DNA from: Candidatus Electrothrix scaldis
GTDB lineage: Bacteria; Desulfobacterota; Desulfobulbia; Desulfobulbales; Desulfobulbaceae
NCBI GenBank assembly: GCA_033584155.1
Contig: CP138355.1
Location: forward strand, 1,751,501-1,815,500
Length of the DNA: 64,000 bases
Direction of reading: 5' to 3'
Shown: piece after piece, positions 17,721 to 29,400 of the stretch
Numbering within the stretch: the stretch's first letter is position 1
How the letters are laid out: the number at the start of each line of letters is the position of its first letter
Translations under genes and position numbers: made by a program
The notes under the pieces: generated by a model
Seen by the model: the letters and a program-made list of their open reading frames with translations, nothing else
Told to the model about the DNA's origin: nothing
Database searches by the model: none

Positions 17721-20700
17721 ATGTCCCAAAGTCCTACCCTACAGCCTGAGTCCTCTTCTTTACGGATCTCCCGTTTTAATAAGAAAATTCTCTTTAATAC
17801 CTTCCTCTTTTCCTTCCTGCTCATCGGCATACTCCCCTACAGCATTGTGGCCTGGAAAATGCTGCGTAATGTGGAGGATCAGCTGTCCGGCTCACTCAAT
17901 AATGAATTTTCTCTGCTTGCCCGCCAGATTACCTCGCAGATTGACCAGGCAAATAGCCTGACATGGCAGGCAGGTAGCGAGCAGATCAGCAAGATTCTCG
18001 CGGAAAATGTGGATTCAATGGAGCGTAATGCCCTGCTGAATACCTATTTTCAACAGTCAGAAGATATGCTGGCCTTGGTGGTCCGTGGCGAGGATGTGCC
18101 TTTGTATCTCCTGCGGAATGAAGAACTCGCCCTGCTTTCAGCGGCTGATTCTGATGGGGTCAAGAGGCTATTGACTGAATCCTGCGCTACCGGTCATCCG
18201 GGAAAAACGGTGGCTTGTGATCCGGTTTTTCTAAAGAGCGAGCAGAGGGCAGAAATTTTTCTTCCCATAGATATGTCGCTTGTTGGGCCGACTGGAAAAG
18301 AGATACAGGCACGCTGCATTTTTCGGATATCTCCTGCCTTAGCCAAGATAGGTCAGGAAGCTACCAAGTTCGGCATAGAAAATCATTCCACAGAAGTCTA
18401 TATTACGGATGCGCAGGGGACCATCTTGTATGCAGATTCAGTAGCCCCTTTTCCCATCGCAAGCCCCTTGCCCTACCCCCTGACGCAGGATGTTGCCGCC
18501 AGCCTGGGCCATACGAGTTTGGGCAGGGTGGCAAAACTGGACAGCTTTGACTATAGCGGAACGCGCTATGTCGGGAATTATTATGTTGCGGAGTCAATCG
18601 ATTTTGCAGCCGTGCTGGTCAGCCGGGAGGATACAGTTTATGCCCTGGTCCGGGACTCCCAGCATGATATCATGATCCACATCGGGGTGTCTCTGGTGCT
18701 CAGTGTTGTTTTTTCCGTGCTTCTGGCCTGGTTTTTCTCCCGTTTTATTATCCGGGCGGAAAAGGCCTGGTGCGAGGCCAAGGAAGCGGCGGAAGAGGCA
18801 TCAAAAGCCAAAGCAGGATTTCTTGCCTTTATGAGCCATGAAATCCGCACCCCTATGAACGGTATTATCGGTATATCCGAGATTCTGTTGGATACCAAGC
18901 TGAATAAGGAACAACATAATTTCGCCTCGATTATTCATGCCAGCGGCAACAGCCTGATTCGTCTGGTGAATGATATCCTGGATTTCAGTAAGATCGAGGC
19001 CGGGAAGATGGAACTGGAGAACCGGCCCTTTCTGTTGCATAAGAGCGTGGAAAAGGTCCTGACCCTGATGAGTCCCAAGGCCGGGGCCAAGGGCATTGAG
19101 CTGATTGCCGACATAGACCCGCAACTGCCCTGCCGGATTCTCGGTGACTCGGCCCGTATTGAGCAGATTTTGCTTAATCTGGTGGGGAATAGCCTGAAAT
19201 TCACGGAAAAAGGCGAGGTGGAGGTTGCGGCGCGAATGGATGAAAGCAGAACCCTGCTGACCTGGAGCGTCCGGGATACCGGCATCGGGATTGCTGAGGA
19301 AAATATCAAAAAGCTCTTTCGTTCTTTTTCGCAGGCAGAATCTTCGACCAGTCGTAAATACGGGGGCACCGGTCTGGGCCTGAGTATCTGTGCGCAACTG
19401 ACCGAGCTCATGGGAGGGCACATCTCGGTGGAGAGTAAGCTCGGAGAAGGGGCCTGCTTCTCCTTTACAGTCCCCTTACAGATTGCAGAAAAACAGCCTG
19501 CAACCTGGATGGATTTGCCTGTTCCTGAATTTTCCGGGCAGCATATGCTCCTGCTCATCTGTAATGCAGCTTTGGAAGGAACTGTAGACAGACCCTTACA
19601 ATTTCTCGGGCTGCATACCCTGTCTGTTTCAGTTGAACGCTTTGCCACAGCAGAGTTGGCCCCGCAAACCGATATGCTCTTGGTTGATGATACGGCCCTG
19701 TATCGTTTGGATATTTCTGGGCGGGAACGCCTAAAACAGCTCATCAGTACCTTGTCCAGGCCGCCCATCCTTTTAACCTATCCTATTCATTCTCTGGAAT
19801 ATGACGTGTTTATGCCGGAGGGAATGGAACCACTGGTCATCAATAAACCGCTGACCATGAGAGCGCTTATGCTGGCCTTAGCCAATGGACAGACTCGGGA
19901 GGAAGCTGTTGTTCCCTGTCAGGAAGAAAAGAGGCCTGACGTTACTGTTGCTTCTCGCGAGAAAACAGCCTTGCATGTTCTGGTTGCGGATGATAACCGG
20001 GGCAATCAGATGCTTATCCGTACCTTTCTTAAAAAATTTCATCTGGTAGCGGATTTTGCTGAGAACGGGGAAGATGCCTTGCAACAGGTCCGGGAAACAC
20101 AGTATGATCTCGTGTTTATGGATCTGAACATGCCGGTCATGGATGGGCTGGAGGCCACCCGGCGCATCCGGACGGAAATTGCTGCGGACCGCCAGCCGTG
20201 GGTTGTTGCTATTACCGCCGCTGTGGCAGCAGAAGATCGACAGAGTTGCCATGAGGCTGGCATGAATGATTTTCTGGAAAAGCCCTTTGCTATGGCGGCT
20301 TTTCAACGGGTGCTGGAGACTGTGCGGGAAAATAACACAACGGGATCTGTGTTCTGTCATGAAAAGAAAAAAACAGAAGTTGTTGCGCCGGGCAAGCCAG
20401 ACGAATCGGTCGAGTCAATAGAGCTGGACAAATCGGAAGCCCCTGTTGAAGCAGTAGAAAGCGATTCTGTTGCGTCAAAGGAACTTCGGGTGTTGGCGGC
20501 AGATGATAATATGGGCAATCAGGTGCTGATTCGTACTTTTCTTAAGAAATTTGGTCTCACTGTGGACATTGTCAAGAATGGCGAGGAGGCCTTGCAGAAG
20601 ATGCATGAGGCTTCTTATGATCTGATTTTTATGGATGTGAATATGCCGGTGATGGATGGACTGGAAGCAACTCAACGCATCCGGGCGGAAATTGCTGCGG

Positions 20701-20852
20701 ACCGCCAGCCGTGGATTGTCGCTCTGACGGCCAATGTTGCGGAGGAGGATCGGCAGCGTTGCCTTGATGCGGGTATGAATGATTTCCTGGAAAAGCCCTT
20801 TGCGATGGCGGATTTTCAGCGAGTGCTGGATGCGGTGGGGGAACGCCTGTGA
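17721..20852 (+). CDS. Hybrid sensor histidine kinase with two receiver domains
   Basis: A 1,043-residue membrane kinase. A transmembrane helix near residues 28-48 and a second near 318-340 bracket a periplasmic sensory region of the Cache type ([17 protein letters not shown]). The phosphoacceptor His is in [13 protein letters not shown] (~371). The ATPase boxes are [15 protein letters not shown] and GTGLGLSI. Two C-terminal receiver domains follow, each with VADDN/AADDN acid pockets and phosphorylatable Asp in [11 protein letters not shown] (~798) and [11 protein letters not shown] (~969). The two receivers are clearly duplicates, and both keep Lys in EKPFAMA. A degenerate pseudo-receiver ([12 protein letters not shown]) sits before them. 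The gene is translationally close to the FecR/Ig protein upstream, probably its sensory partner. Confidence 0.95.
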   Translation: MSQSPTLQPESSSLRISRFNKKILFNTFLFSFLLIGILPYSIVAWKMLRNVEDQLSGSLNNEFSLLARQITSQIDQANSLTWQAGSEQISKILAENVDSMERNALLNTYFQQSEDMLALVVRGEDVPLYLLRNEELALLSAADSDGVKRLLTESCATGHPGKTVACDPVFLKSEQRAEIFLPIDMSLVGPTGKEIQARCIFRISPALAKIGQEATKFGIENHSTEVYITDAQGTILYADSVAPFPIASPLPYPLTQDVAASLGHTSLGRVAKLDSFDYSGTRYVGNYYVAESIDFAAVLVSREDTVYALVRDSQHDIMIHIGVSLVLSVVFSVLLAWFFSRFIIRAEKAWCEAKEAAEEASKAKAGFLAFMSHEIRTPMNGIIGISEILLDTKLNKEQHNFASIIHASGNSLIRLVNDILDFSKIEAGKMELENRPFLLHKSVEKVLTLMSPKAGAKGIELIADIDPQLPCRILGDSARIEQILLNLVGNSLKFTEKGEVEVAARMDESRTLLTWSVRDTGIGIAEENIKKLFRSFSQAESSTSRKYGGTGLGLSICAQLTELMGGHISVESKLGEGACFSFTVPLQIAEKQPATWMDLPVPEFSGQHMLLLICNAALEGTVDRPLQFLGLHTLSVSVERFATAELAPQTDMLLVDDTALYRLDISGRERLKQLISTLSRPPILLTYPIHSLEYDVFMPEGMEPLVINKPLTMRALMLALANGQTREEAVVPCQEEKRPDVTVASREKTALHVLVADDNRGNQMLIRTFLKKFHLVADFAENGEDALQQVRETQYDLVFMDLNMPVMDGLEATRRIRTEIAADRQPWVVAITAAVAAEDRQSCHEAGMNDFLEKPFAMAAFQRVLETVRENNTTGSVFCHEKKKTEVVAPGKPDESVESIELDKSEAPVEAVESDSVASKELRVLAADDNMGNQVLIRTFLKKFGLTVDIVKNGEEALQKMHEASYDLIFMDVNMPVMDGLEATQRIRAEIAADRQPWIVALTANVAEEDRQRCLDAGMNDFLEKPFAMADFQRVLDAVGERL

Positions 20853-20915
20853 GATGTGGTCAAGGGTTGGGAGGAAATTCGGAAATTCTGAATTTTCTGC
20901 CAAACCAATAGGATG

Positions 20916-21265
20916 CTATTTTTCCGATTTTTCGCTAAGTTTTTTCAGGTAGAGCTGAATTTCATCCTGTGATAGACCCTTAAGGCGATCATTCAATGAT
21001 AGTCCTTTAAGGCGGTCATCGGGTGAAAATCTGTCCAGAACTTCATCAGGAGAAAGTAACCCTAAGTGATTTCTGACATAATCTTTTTGAAAATCTTTCA
21101 TTGTGTAGGCCACGGGGAATCCCTCCAGATTGTAATTTTCGAACAGGCTGTTCAGCACGGTACTGAGTTCCTGGGTTTTGCCTCTATACTGGCGGGCAGC
21201 GAACTCGACTTCTCCGGGAATGCCGCTGAATAAATGCCAGATTGCATTATGTTTTGCATGCTAGG
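20916..21265 (-). pseudogene. Remnant of Rpn-family PD-(D/E)XK nuclease/transposase
   Basis: Only the C-terminal end survives. Reading leftward from about 21265, after an in-frame stop, it gives KHNAIWHLFSGIPGEVEFA, then RQYRGKTQELSTVLNSL and the characteristic repetitive tail (SPDDRLKGLSLNDRLKGLSQ, EIQLYLKKL). This is the tail typical of recombination-promoting nuclease/transposase-like (Rpn) proteins. The catalytic N-terminal two thirds are missing. A short frame with an ATG at 21158 would encode 80 residues but without a nuclease core. It marks the left edge of the accessory island. Confidence 0.75.
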
Positions 21266-21388
21266 TAAAGGAGGGGGTTTTAGATTGCATTTTTTGCTGA
21301 AAAGTTTGTATCATCGTGTTCGATCTGCGTTGTTTTGTCTTGCGGTGCCGCGAATCTATCAAATACTAGAAGCAAAAGAGTAAAAAGA

Positions 21389-22498
21389 ATGAATTTAGAA
21401 CATATAAAAAATATTGAGAAAGAATGGGAGAGTATTGACTCAAGCTACCGTATCACTCCATACAATGCTCCAATTAATAGAGAGGAGGAGAAAAAAAAAG
21501 TTCTTCGAGCTTACCAGTGTGGAGGTCATTACAATCCTCAATTCACTTATCTTTCTCCCCCCGAATATCCAGTTGATCGATTAAGATCTTTTATGAGCAA
21601 GCTGAGGCCAGAATTTTCTTCTCTTGAAGAGGTGTATTACGAAAAAGTAAGAAATGCTCTATTGCAAATAGAAACAATTCAAAATCACAATCCAAATTAC
21701 ATTACTGGATTATCTTGTTTATCATTTGGGCTACCTGATACAGATCTTATAGAATCGGCTTTTAAAATTTTTGGCAATAAAACAGCAGGGGAGAATCGAG
21801 AACCTTTAGAGTTCTCTAGCAACGATGCTGTTATATTTTTGCAAAATGTCCTTAAAAAAATGGGCTTGAAAAGTTGGCAAGCTATTTCTTTTTCTCCGAT
21901 GAGCGCAAAAGTATCTGTTAATCGGATAGATAAGCAGATTAAGGTTCAAGATGGCGCAGAATTTTCAAAATCAGAAGTAGTCCGTTTAGTTGTTCATGAA
22001 ATAGGGGTCCATGTTTTACGTTATGAGAATGGAGCTAAACAACCAATTAGACTATTCCGTAACAGTTTTCCTCAATATATCGGTACGGAAGAAGGGCTAG
22101 CTGTTTTTTGTGAAGAAAAGGCAGGTCTTTTAGCTCCTGAAACTTTACGTAAGTACAGTGGCAGAGCGATAGCTACTCATTTGTCGCTAACTAATAATTT
22201 TTATGATGTATTTTTCTGTCTTGCTGACGAATTGGGAGCAGAACTGGCATTTGATATTACCGCGCGGGTCAAACGAGGTTTCACTGACACCTCCCGGCAT
22301 GGAGCCCATACAAAAGATATGTTGTATCTGCAGGGATATTTGAGCGTAAAAAAACATTTAGAAAAGAAGCCAGACGATTATGAATTGTTATTTATCGGGA
22401 AATTTGGTTTGCAGCATATTGGGCTTGTGCGTGATTTGCTCAAGCAAGAAGTCATATCTCCAGCTCAATTATTACCAAGTGATTTGCCCAATAATTAG
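21389..22498 (+). CDS. DUF1704 metallopeptidase-like protein (QEGLA family)
   Basis: A 369-residue protein of the DUF1704 family. The zinc-binding pattern is HEIGVH (HExxxH, ~209) with the downstream acid in GTEEGLAVF, matching the QEGLA motif of this family. Eukaryotic members (MATCAP) are tubulin carboxypeptidases; the bacterial substrate is unknown. The start at 21389 (MNLEHIKNIEKEW) is preferred over an upstream TTG at 21335 that adds an unconserved extension. The stop codon lies one base before a 104-bp MITE, and the STAND ATPase starts 140 bp downstream on the same strand. Base composition is more AT-rich than that of flanking housekeeping genes, which suggests transfer. No signal peptide, so probably cytosolic. 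Confidence 0.85.
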   Translation: MNLEHIKNIEKEWESIDSSYRITPYNAPINREEEKKKVLRAYQCGGHYNPQFTYLSPPEYPVDRLRSFMSKLRPEFSSLEEVYYEKVRNALLQIETIQNHNPNYITGLSCLSFGLPDTDLIESAFKIFGNKTAGENREPLEFSSNDAVIFLQNVLKKMGLKSWQAISFSPMSAKVSVNRIDKQIKVQDGAEFSKSEVVRLVVHEIGVHVLRYENGAKQPIRLFRNSFPQYIGTEEGLAVFCEEKAGLLAPETLRKYSGRAIATHLSLTNNFYDVFFCLADELGAELAFDITARVKRGFTDTSRHGAHTKDMLYLQGYLSVKKHLEKKPDDYELLFIGKFGLQHIGLVRDLLKQEVISPAQLLPSDLPNN

Positions 22499-22499
22499 A

Positions 22500-22603
22500 T
22501 AAGTACTCAACCATATATAATCGACACTCCTATTTAGCTCTTAAGCTGACCTGTAGGCAGGTTGCACTACAATAAGTGTCGATTATTCAAAGTGACCTAC
22601 TTA
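22500..22603. repeat. 104-bp MITE (uninterrupted copy)
   Basis: Ends are TAAGTA...TACTTA, with a longer imperfect terminal repeat that includes ATAATCGACACT on both arms; internal hairpins ACCTG/CAGGT and AGCT-TTAA-like arms follow. It is an intact copy, in opposite orientation, of the element at 45980-47747 that an IS has interrupted. The CTATTTAG at 22530-22537 corresponds to that IS target site. It sits between the DUF1704 and STAND genes. Confidence 0.85.
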
Positions 22604-22638
22604 GGAGATAGGTAGTTGAATTGATTTGGTGAATAATT

Positions 22639-25051
22639 ATGAGTGAACAATGTTTTGTCGGAAGACTAGAAGAATTAACATTTCTGAATAACTGTTTAAG
22701 TAAGACGTTGGAAGGAAATTTTCAGATATGCTTCATTGCGGGAGAATCTGGAGATGGCAAGACTACTTTGGTAGAGAAATTTCACAGAAGACGCTGATAA
22801 TAGATACGCGGAGTTAGCTGTAGCTCTTGGAAAATGTAACCTGCAAACGGGAAAAAATGATGCCTATTTGCCGTTTCGTGAAGTAGTAAGTCAATTCACC
22901 GGAGTCCAAGCCCGTCTTGCCCAAAGTTCAGTTAACATCAAAATTTCCAAATGGCCAAAAAATTTCCTCAATATTGCCGCAGAAACTTTAGTCAAGTTTG
23001 GTCCTGATCTAGTAGGGACACTAATACCTGGTTCAGCATTATTAGCAAAACTTACTTTTACAGCAGCAGACAAGGCTTTAAAAAAACAACTTGAATCTCA
23101 AAAAGAAAATCCCCGTGTTAATCAAATAAAAATTAGAGAACAATTTGGCTATGTAGTTAAAAGTCTCGCTGAAAAAAATCCCATAATAATGGTAATTGAT
23201 GATTTACAGTGGGCTGATCAATCTTCTCTAGATCTACTTTTATATTTGAGTAAGTTTTTAATCGGTAGTCGAGTATTTATTATTGCTATTTACAGATCTG
23301 ATGATGTGGCATTAGGGAGAGAAGGCAAAGAACACCCTCTTGATGCAGTTATTCGCAATATTCAAGCTACATTTGACGATGTAATTATCGATTTAGTCAA
23401 AGCTCGTGAAAATCGTGGAAAAGAATTTGTCAATTCATTTTTGGAAGCACGACGTTGTGATGTAAGTAATTTTTTTCGTGAGACTTTTTATAAGCGCACT
23501 AATGGGCATCCACTTTTTGCTGTAGAATTACTTCGCAGTTTACAGCTACGAGATGATGTTTTTGTTGAGGATGCCTACGGTAATTGGAAAGAACATCCTA
23601 ATTTGGATTGGAGTAAATTACCTACTCGTCTAGCTCGACTAGATGGGTTAATTGAAGAAAGGATTGAGCGGCTAAGCCCTGAATTACGAGAGATTATATA
23701 TATAGCAAGTATCGAAGGTCAAGAATTTACAGCTCAAGTAATTGCTCAGCTACTCAATTTACCGGAGCGTCAACTTTTACGTAACCTATATAATGAATTA
23801 GGAAAAATACATGGGCTTGTTTTGGAAGGCAATGAGGTCGGTATGGGAGATCAAGTACTATCTTATTATAGATTTGCAAATACAACCTTCCAGCAATATG
23901 TATATAACGATATTGGCGTAGGAGAACGGAGGCTTTTACACCATGATGTCGCAAATATATTAGAAAAATTATACAATGACGACGCACAAGATATCTCACT
24001 AAAATTAGTTCGCCATTATGAACTAGCTCACGAACCTAAAAAAACAGTTAAGTATTTAACCTTAGCGGGAAGTGAAAGGGCAAAATTAAGTGAATATGGT
24101 GAGGCAAATGAGCTGCTTGGGAAATCGTTGTCTATAGCCCGCGTCAATAATGATTTTAAAGGAATCGTTGATGCCCTTTCGAGGATTGCAGGGGCAATTT
24201 TGATAAAAAAAGGAGAATATGATGAAGCAAAGCAACTTCTTTTAGAAGCATATGAACTAGCTGAGAAAATTAGCTATGATAAAGGTTCAGTTTATGCCTT
24301 GCGAAATTTAGGGATTGTTGCAAGCAGGCAAGGATTTAACGGTACCGCGACTCGTTATTATATGGAAAGTATAATTTTAGCTCGTAAGATCAAGGATAAA
24401 AATGGTGTTGCTATGGGGCTGAATAATGTAGGAACTATTGCGAGTCGGGAAGGTGCTTATGAAGAAGCGATTAAGTGCTACGAGGAAAGGCTTCACATCG
24501 CAAGAGAGATGAACAAGTCAAGAGGGATAGCAATCAGCTTAACTAATCTTGGCTATGTTGCCTATAGACAGAAAAAATACGATGCTTCAGTCGCTTATCA
24601 GAAAGAAGCATTAGAGCTAGCCAAAGAATACAAAATGAAAAGCTTGATGCCTGGAATCTTAACAAGCCTTGGAGAATTATCGACTGCGCAGAATGAATAT
24701 GAAAAAGCTGCTAAGTATTTGGTTCAAAGCTTGAGTATGTCAAAAGAAGCTGGAGAAATTCCCCGTATATTAACTTGTGTTACTAAAGTGGCCGCTTTAT
24801 TTGAGAAACAGAGACTCTTTGAGCAAACAGCTGAAATTTTATCTTTTGTATCAGAACATCCCAAAAAAAGTGCTTCTGATCAAAAGGCGATAGATGAAAT
24901 ATTCGAAATTATGAATAAAGATGTATCAGGTGATTTGGTACAAGAAGTTGCAAAAAGAGAGAAAAAAATAGACGCAATAGAATTTGCAGAAAATACTATT
25001 GATCAATTAAATAAGTTGCTGTGTAAAAATGGTTTTTCTCAATACTGTTGA
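22639..25051 (+). pseudogene. STAND-type AAA ATPase with TPR repeats, single-base frameshift
   Basis: Start MSEQCFVGRLEELTFLN at 22639. Walker A is GESGDGKTT (~35-43). Immediately after, the frame runs into TGA at 22796, but deleting one T from the TTT at 22780-22782 gives a continuous 803-residue protein (VEKFTEDADNRYAEL...). Total length is 3n+1, consistent with one inserted base. Walker B is MVIDDLQWAD, followed by winged-helix-like regions and about seven TPR units (~400-700; for example KYDASVAYQKEALELAKEY). The architecture is that of STAND NTPases that sense ligands through a repeat domain. The frameshift is either decay, an assembly error, or phase variation at a short T-run. Downstream of DUF1704, same strand. 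Confidence 0.8.
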
Positions 25052-25335
25052 GTATCAAACTTTGCTTCATTGTACGGTCGTGCTACCGAGTTATCAAATT
25101 TCTATTTCTAGCGGTCAGATGCAGAATAAAGATTGGTTACAAAGCAATGTAGTATTTTTTTTTGCGATTGCGGAGAGCGCATATTACTCCATGAATTTCA
25201 ATCTCGCCAACAACACCTTCTGCCACTCGTGGGGGTGGAATTTTTACTCCCCCTTGCACTCTCTGCCATACCCTGCTCGGCTATCATGACTATGAGTAAT
25301 GAAGTAATGATAGCGACGAAGCATCGTATAAGACT

Positions 25336-26475
25336 ATGCCGAAAAAAAACGGAATAGAACAAGCACCCGGAACAAGTCTGTCCCCTCTGCTCTCATATAT
25401 CCGGGAAAACGTTGCCCAGGCCAGAAGCAGGGCCTATTCCGCCGTGAACACGGCTATGGTTCAGGCATACTGGCTGATCGGTAAACGGATTGTTGAGGAG
25501 GAACAAAACGGGAAGGAACGGGCAGAGTACGGCCAGCAGATCGTGAAAACCTTGTCCAAAGAGTTAACTGCTGAGTTCGGTAACGGTTTTTCTGAAAGAA
25601 GTATCCGTGATTTTAGAAAATTTTATCTTGTGTTCCCTGAAAGAGAAAATTGGCGCACACTGTGTGCCGATTCTTCTACACCAAATCAGAGAATTCCTCA
25701 GGATAATGACGAGACAATACTCGCTCCATTATTCAACCGACTCAGCTGGTCGCATATTCGCCTGATTATGCGGCTATCAAATGCCGATGCCCGCGCCTAT
25801 TACATCAAAGAAACTGCCGAGAACAACTGGAGCGTCCGCACTCTGGACCGCAATATCTCAACACTCTATTATGAGCGCCTGCTGAAATCGCCGAATCAGG
25901 AACCGGTCAGGCAGGAGATGCTCGAAAAAACAAAGCCGTTGCAACAGGATAAGTTCGAGTTCATCAAAAGTCCGGCAGTGCTGGAATTCCTCAACCTTCC
26001 GGCGAACAAGGGCTATACCGAACAGCAGCTTGAAAAGGCCCTGCTTGATAATCTGCAACAGTTCTTGCTGGAACTCGGCAAGGGATATGCCTTTGTCGAG
26101 CGACAGAAACTGATTCGGACCGAAGCAAGAGACTATTATATCGATCTGGTCTTCTATAATTACATCCTGAAATGTTTCGTACTTATTGATCTTAAAACGC
26201 ATCGTATCACCCATCAGGATGTCGGGCAGATGGACATGTACGTGCGCATGTTTGATGAGCGGGAACGACATCAGGGCGATAACCCCACCCTCGGCATCGT
26301 GCTCTGTACAGAAACAGACCAGGATATTGCACGGTATTCCGTTTTGAAGGGCAACGAACAGCTCTTCGCCTCAAAATACAAACTCTACCTCCCCACAGAA
26401 GAAGAACTGCGTGCTGAAATCGAACGGGAAAAACTGCATCTGCGTTTACAGATGGGGCATAATGAACCTGCGTAA
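25336..26475 (+). CDS. YhcG-type PDDEXK nuclease (DUF1016)
   Basis: A 379-residue protein with the DUF1016 N-terminal domain (AYWLIGKRIVEEEQNGKERA, then FSERSIRDFRKFYLVFPE) and the C-terminal YhcG PD-(D/E)XK nuclease domain. Nuclease residues are visible as DYYIDLVFYN and FVLIDLKTH, where the usual ELK acid is Asp, then GQMDMYVRMFD. Proteins of this family are frequent in accessory and defence-associated islands; the target is unknown. The GC content is higher than in the STAND gene upstream, so it may have arrived separately. It lies 284 bp after the STAND gene; that gap contains no recognisable gene. Confidence 0.88.
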   Translation: MPKKNGIEQAPGTSLSPLLSYIRENVAQARSRAYSAVNTAMVQAYWLIGKRIVEEEQNGKERAEYGQQIVKTLSKELTAEFGNGFSERSIRDFRKFYLVFPERENWRTLCADSSTPNQRIPQDNDETILAPLFNRLSWSHIRLIMRLSNADARAYYIKETAENNWSVRTLDRNISTLYYERLLKSPNQEPVRQEMLEKTKPLQQDKFEFIKSPAVLEFLNLPANKGYTEQQLEKALLDNLQQFLLELGKGYAFVERQKLIRTEARDYYIDLVFYNYILKCFVLIDLKTHRITHQDVGQMDMYVRMFDERERHQGDNPTLGIVLCTETDQDIARYSVLKGNEQLFASKYKLYLPTEEELRAEIEREKLHLRLQMGHNEPA

Positions 26476-26489
26476 TGTGAAAAAAAGAA

Positions 26490-29400
26490 ATGAAAGTGAA
26501 AAAACTCCTCTCGGCCTGCCGGAGCACCATCAGTAACAGGCGTCCCTTTTTCGATACAGCTTGTAGGGGCAGGTCCCTGTGCCTGCCCGCTAGACAAGGG
26601 CGAACACAGGGGTTCGCCCCTACGATGCTCGGCATAGTGGTTATGCTCTTGTTGTTCTCTGGGGGTAACATCCTGGCAGCGGAAAAGCAGAATTTTTTCA
26701 TCACCACCGGGCCGGAATCGACTGAGGAAAGCTTTCAGCGCTTTATTTTCTCCTTTTCTGTGGACAGGAGCTATGCTGGTAAGCTTTTTGTCCGCGTTTT
26801 TGATGCGGATTTCGGTGGAACCCTGGATCTTGGTTATAAGGATTCCAAGGCGCGTTATCTGGTTTACGGCGGGGCAAATATCAAACAGGGTTTGCGCAAC
26901 ATTGACGAGCCCTTGCCAGGCCAAGCACCCTTAGCCGCGCTGGAACTGGGGGAAGACAAATTTTACGACAGCCGTTGGCGGACCATTGCCGCGCTTAATC
27001 CTACGGATGGCAGGCTCCCCGATGGAAGCGTTCTTTTTCAGCTGGTGGTGGACGGTATCTCCGGTCCTGGCAGTAATAAGTTTCAGCTCTTTATCTCAGC
27101 GGATGAAAAGAAAAATATGGTGATTCCCGGTCTCCGGCTCTTTGCTCCGGCAATAAATGTGCAGGTGCCCAGTGCTCCGTCCTTAGCCACTGAAGTTCGT
27201 TTCACCGTGCCTGCAACAAGCCAGTTTCTCAATATCACCAATTTTGACGCTGATACTGCAAACTATGGTGGCCGTATCGCCTTCTCCTCTCCTGTTCGCC
27301 CCAAGTTTCCGCTCAAGGCATCGAATAATAAGACCGCTGATTATGCCCGGCTTCCTCTGCTGGAGGAGGAAAAGGGCAAGACCGCAGCTCTGCTCCTCTC
27401 CTCCAACAAGGTAAACTATGTCCAGCTCTGGCTGGAGGATGATCAGGGCCAGGAAATCCCTCTGAACCTACCGCCTTTTCTTGCCCCTGCAAACCATGTC
27501 CCTGAACCAAAGGTCAAAGTGACCCTGTTATCCGGTTGCAATACCGCTGTCTTGGATGCCACCGGCACTGTGGACAAGGATGATGACCAGCTTTCCTTTA
27601 CCTGGAATTTTGAAGACGGCAGCACTGATACAGGGAGCCGGATTACCCATGATTTTAACGGACCTGGAACCTACACAGCCCATCTTACGGTTCAGGATGA
27701 TTCCGGCTTTATTGCCAATCAGGCCAGTCTGGATATTCCGGTGACCATCAACGCCCCGCCCAAGGCCCGGATTACGGCCCCTGCCAGTGCCGTTCCGGGC
27801 GAAAAAGTGCGCTTTGACGGCAGTGCCTCTGCTGATGTTGATGGTGAGCTCATTCGGTATCGCTGGATTTTTGATAAGGAACGGGAGGATAATGGGCCGG
27901 TTATTGAGTACAGCTTTGATCGTCCTGGGGTGCATGAGGTGCGCTTGCTGGTGGAAGATGATGGCCCCGGCCTCTGCACCAGCGACCAAGCCAACCATAG
28001 TATCCTGATCAATGCTGCTCCCTTGGCACAGTTCACCTTTAAGCAGGTGGCTGCACCGGGCGAAGAGGTTGTGCTGGATGCCAGTGATTCCCTGGACAGT
28101 GATGGTGCGATTACAACCTATACCTGGGATTTTGGTGAGCAGGGTGCATCGGGCAGTGGCGAGACGGTCAGGCATAGCTGGCAGGAGCCCGGTCTGTACA
28201 CGATCCGGTTACAGGTCGCAGATGACTCCGGCCTGAGTAACAGCACCAATGAGGCGCAAGGAACCATCAGGATTAATGCGGCCCCTGAACCGGTCATTAC
28301 CGCTTCAACCCAAGTGGCTGCTGCCAATGTCCCGGTCAGTTTCAGTGCGGCAAAATCCTGTGATACAGACGGCAAGATCAGCACCTATGCCTGGAATTTT
28401 GGTGATGGGGCAACAGGGCAGGGCGGTCAGGCAGAGCATGTCTACGCAAAACCGGGTCTCTACACGGTTCGTTTGACAACCCAGGATGATTCCGGGGTTG
28501 GGAATGCAAGCCAGTTCTGCGAACAGACCCTGCGTGTTAATGCCCCGCCTGTACCGGTGATCACTATGCCGGAAGTCGTCAACAGCAGTGAGGTGGTTTT
28601 TGATGCCTCCAGGTCCAGCGATACCGATGATGCCATTATTGCCTATACCTGGGATTTTGGGGACGGCAGCAAGGCCAACGGTGCTCAGGTTCGTCATGTT
28701 TATCCCCTGCCAGGGAGTTACACGGTCCAGCTCCAGGTAACTGACGCTTCAGGCACGGCCAGCGCGACCCAGGCTGTGCAGCAGGAAATTCGGGTCAATG
28801 CATCGCCGGTTGCAGATGCTGGCCCGGATCAGCTTATTGCTCCCGGCGGCACGGTGCAGTTTGACGGAAGTCGTTCTCTGGATCCAGATGGGGCTATCAG
28901 CTCCTTTGTTTGGCAGGTGCAGGAGAAGAAATATACAGGTGCAAAGTTTGCTCATCAATTTGACCAGCCCGGCCAATACCAGATCAATCTGACAGTAACA
29001 GATAATGACAATGCTAGTCAGAGCGATTCGCTGACCGTGATTGTTAATAATCAGCCTATTGCCCGGATGCAGCCCTTGCCGCGCCTTGAACCGGGCAAGG
29101 AAGTTCTGTTTGATGCCACCGGCTCAGTGGATGCGGACGGGAGCATTGCTGCCTATCTCTGGGATTTCGGGGATGGGAGCAAGGACGAGGGGCAGCAGGT
29201 AAAGCATGTCTATGCCGAGCCGGGTCGCTATCAGACCGTGCTCACGGTGCAGGATGACAGTGGCGCAACCAACGACAGTGCCACAGCCCGCCAGACCGTG
29301 GCGATCAATTTTCCACCCAAGGCCGATGCGGGCCAGGATGTGCATACCTGCGGCCAGTTGGTCTCCTTTGACGGCTCGGCCAGCACTGACCCGGATCAGG

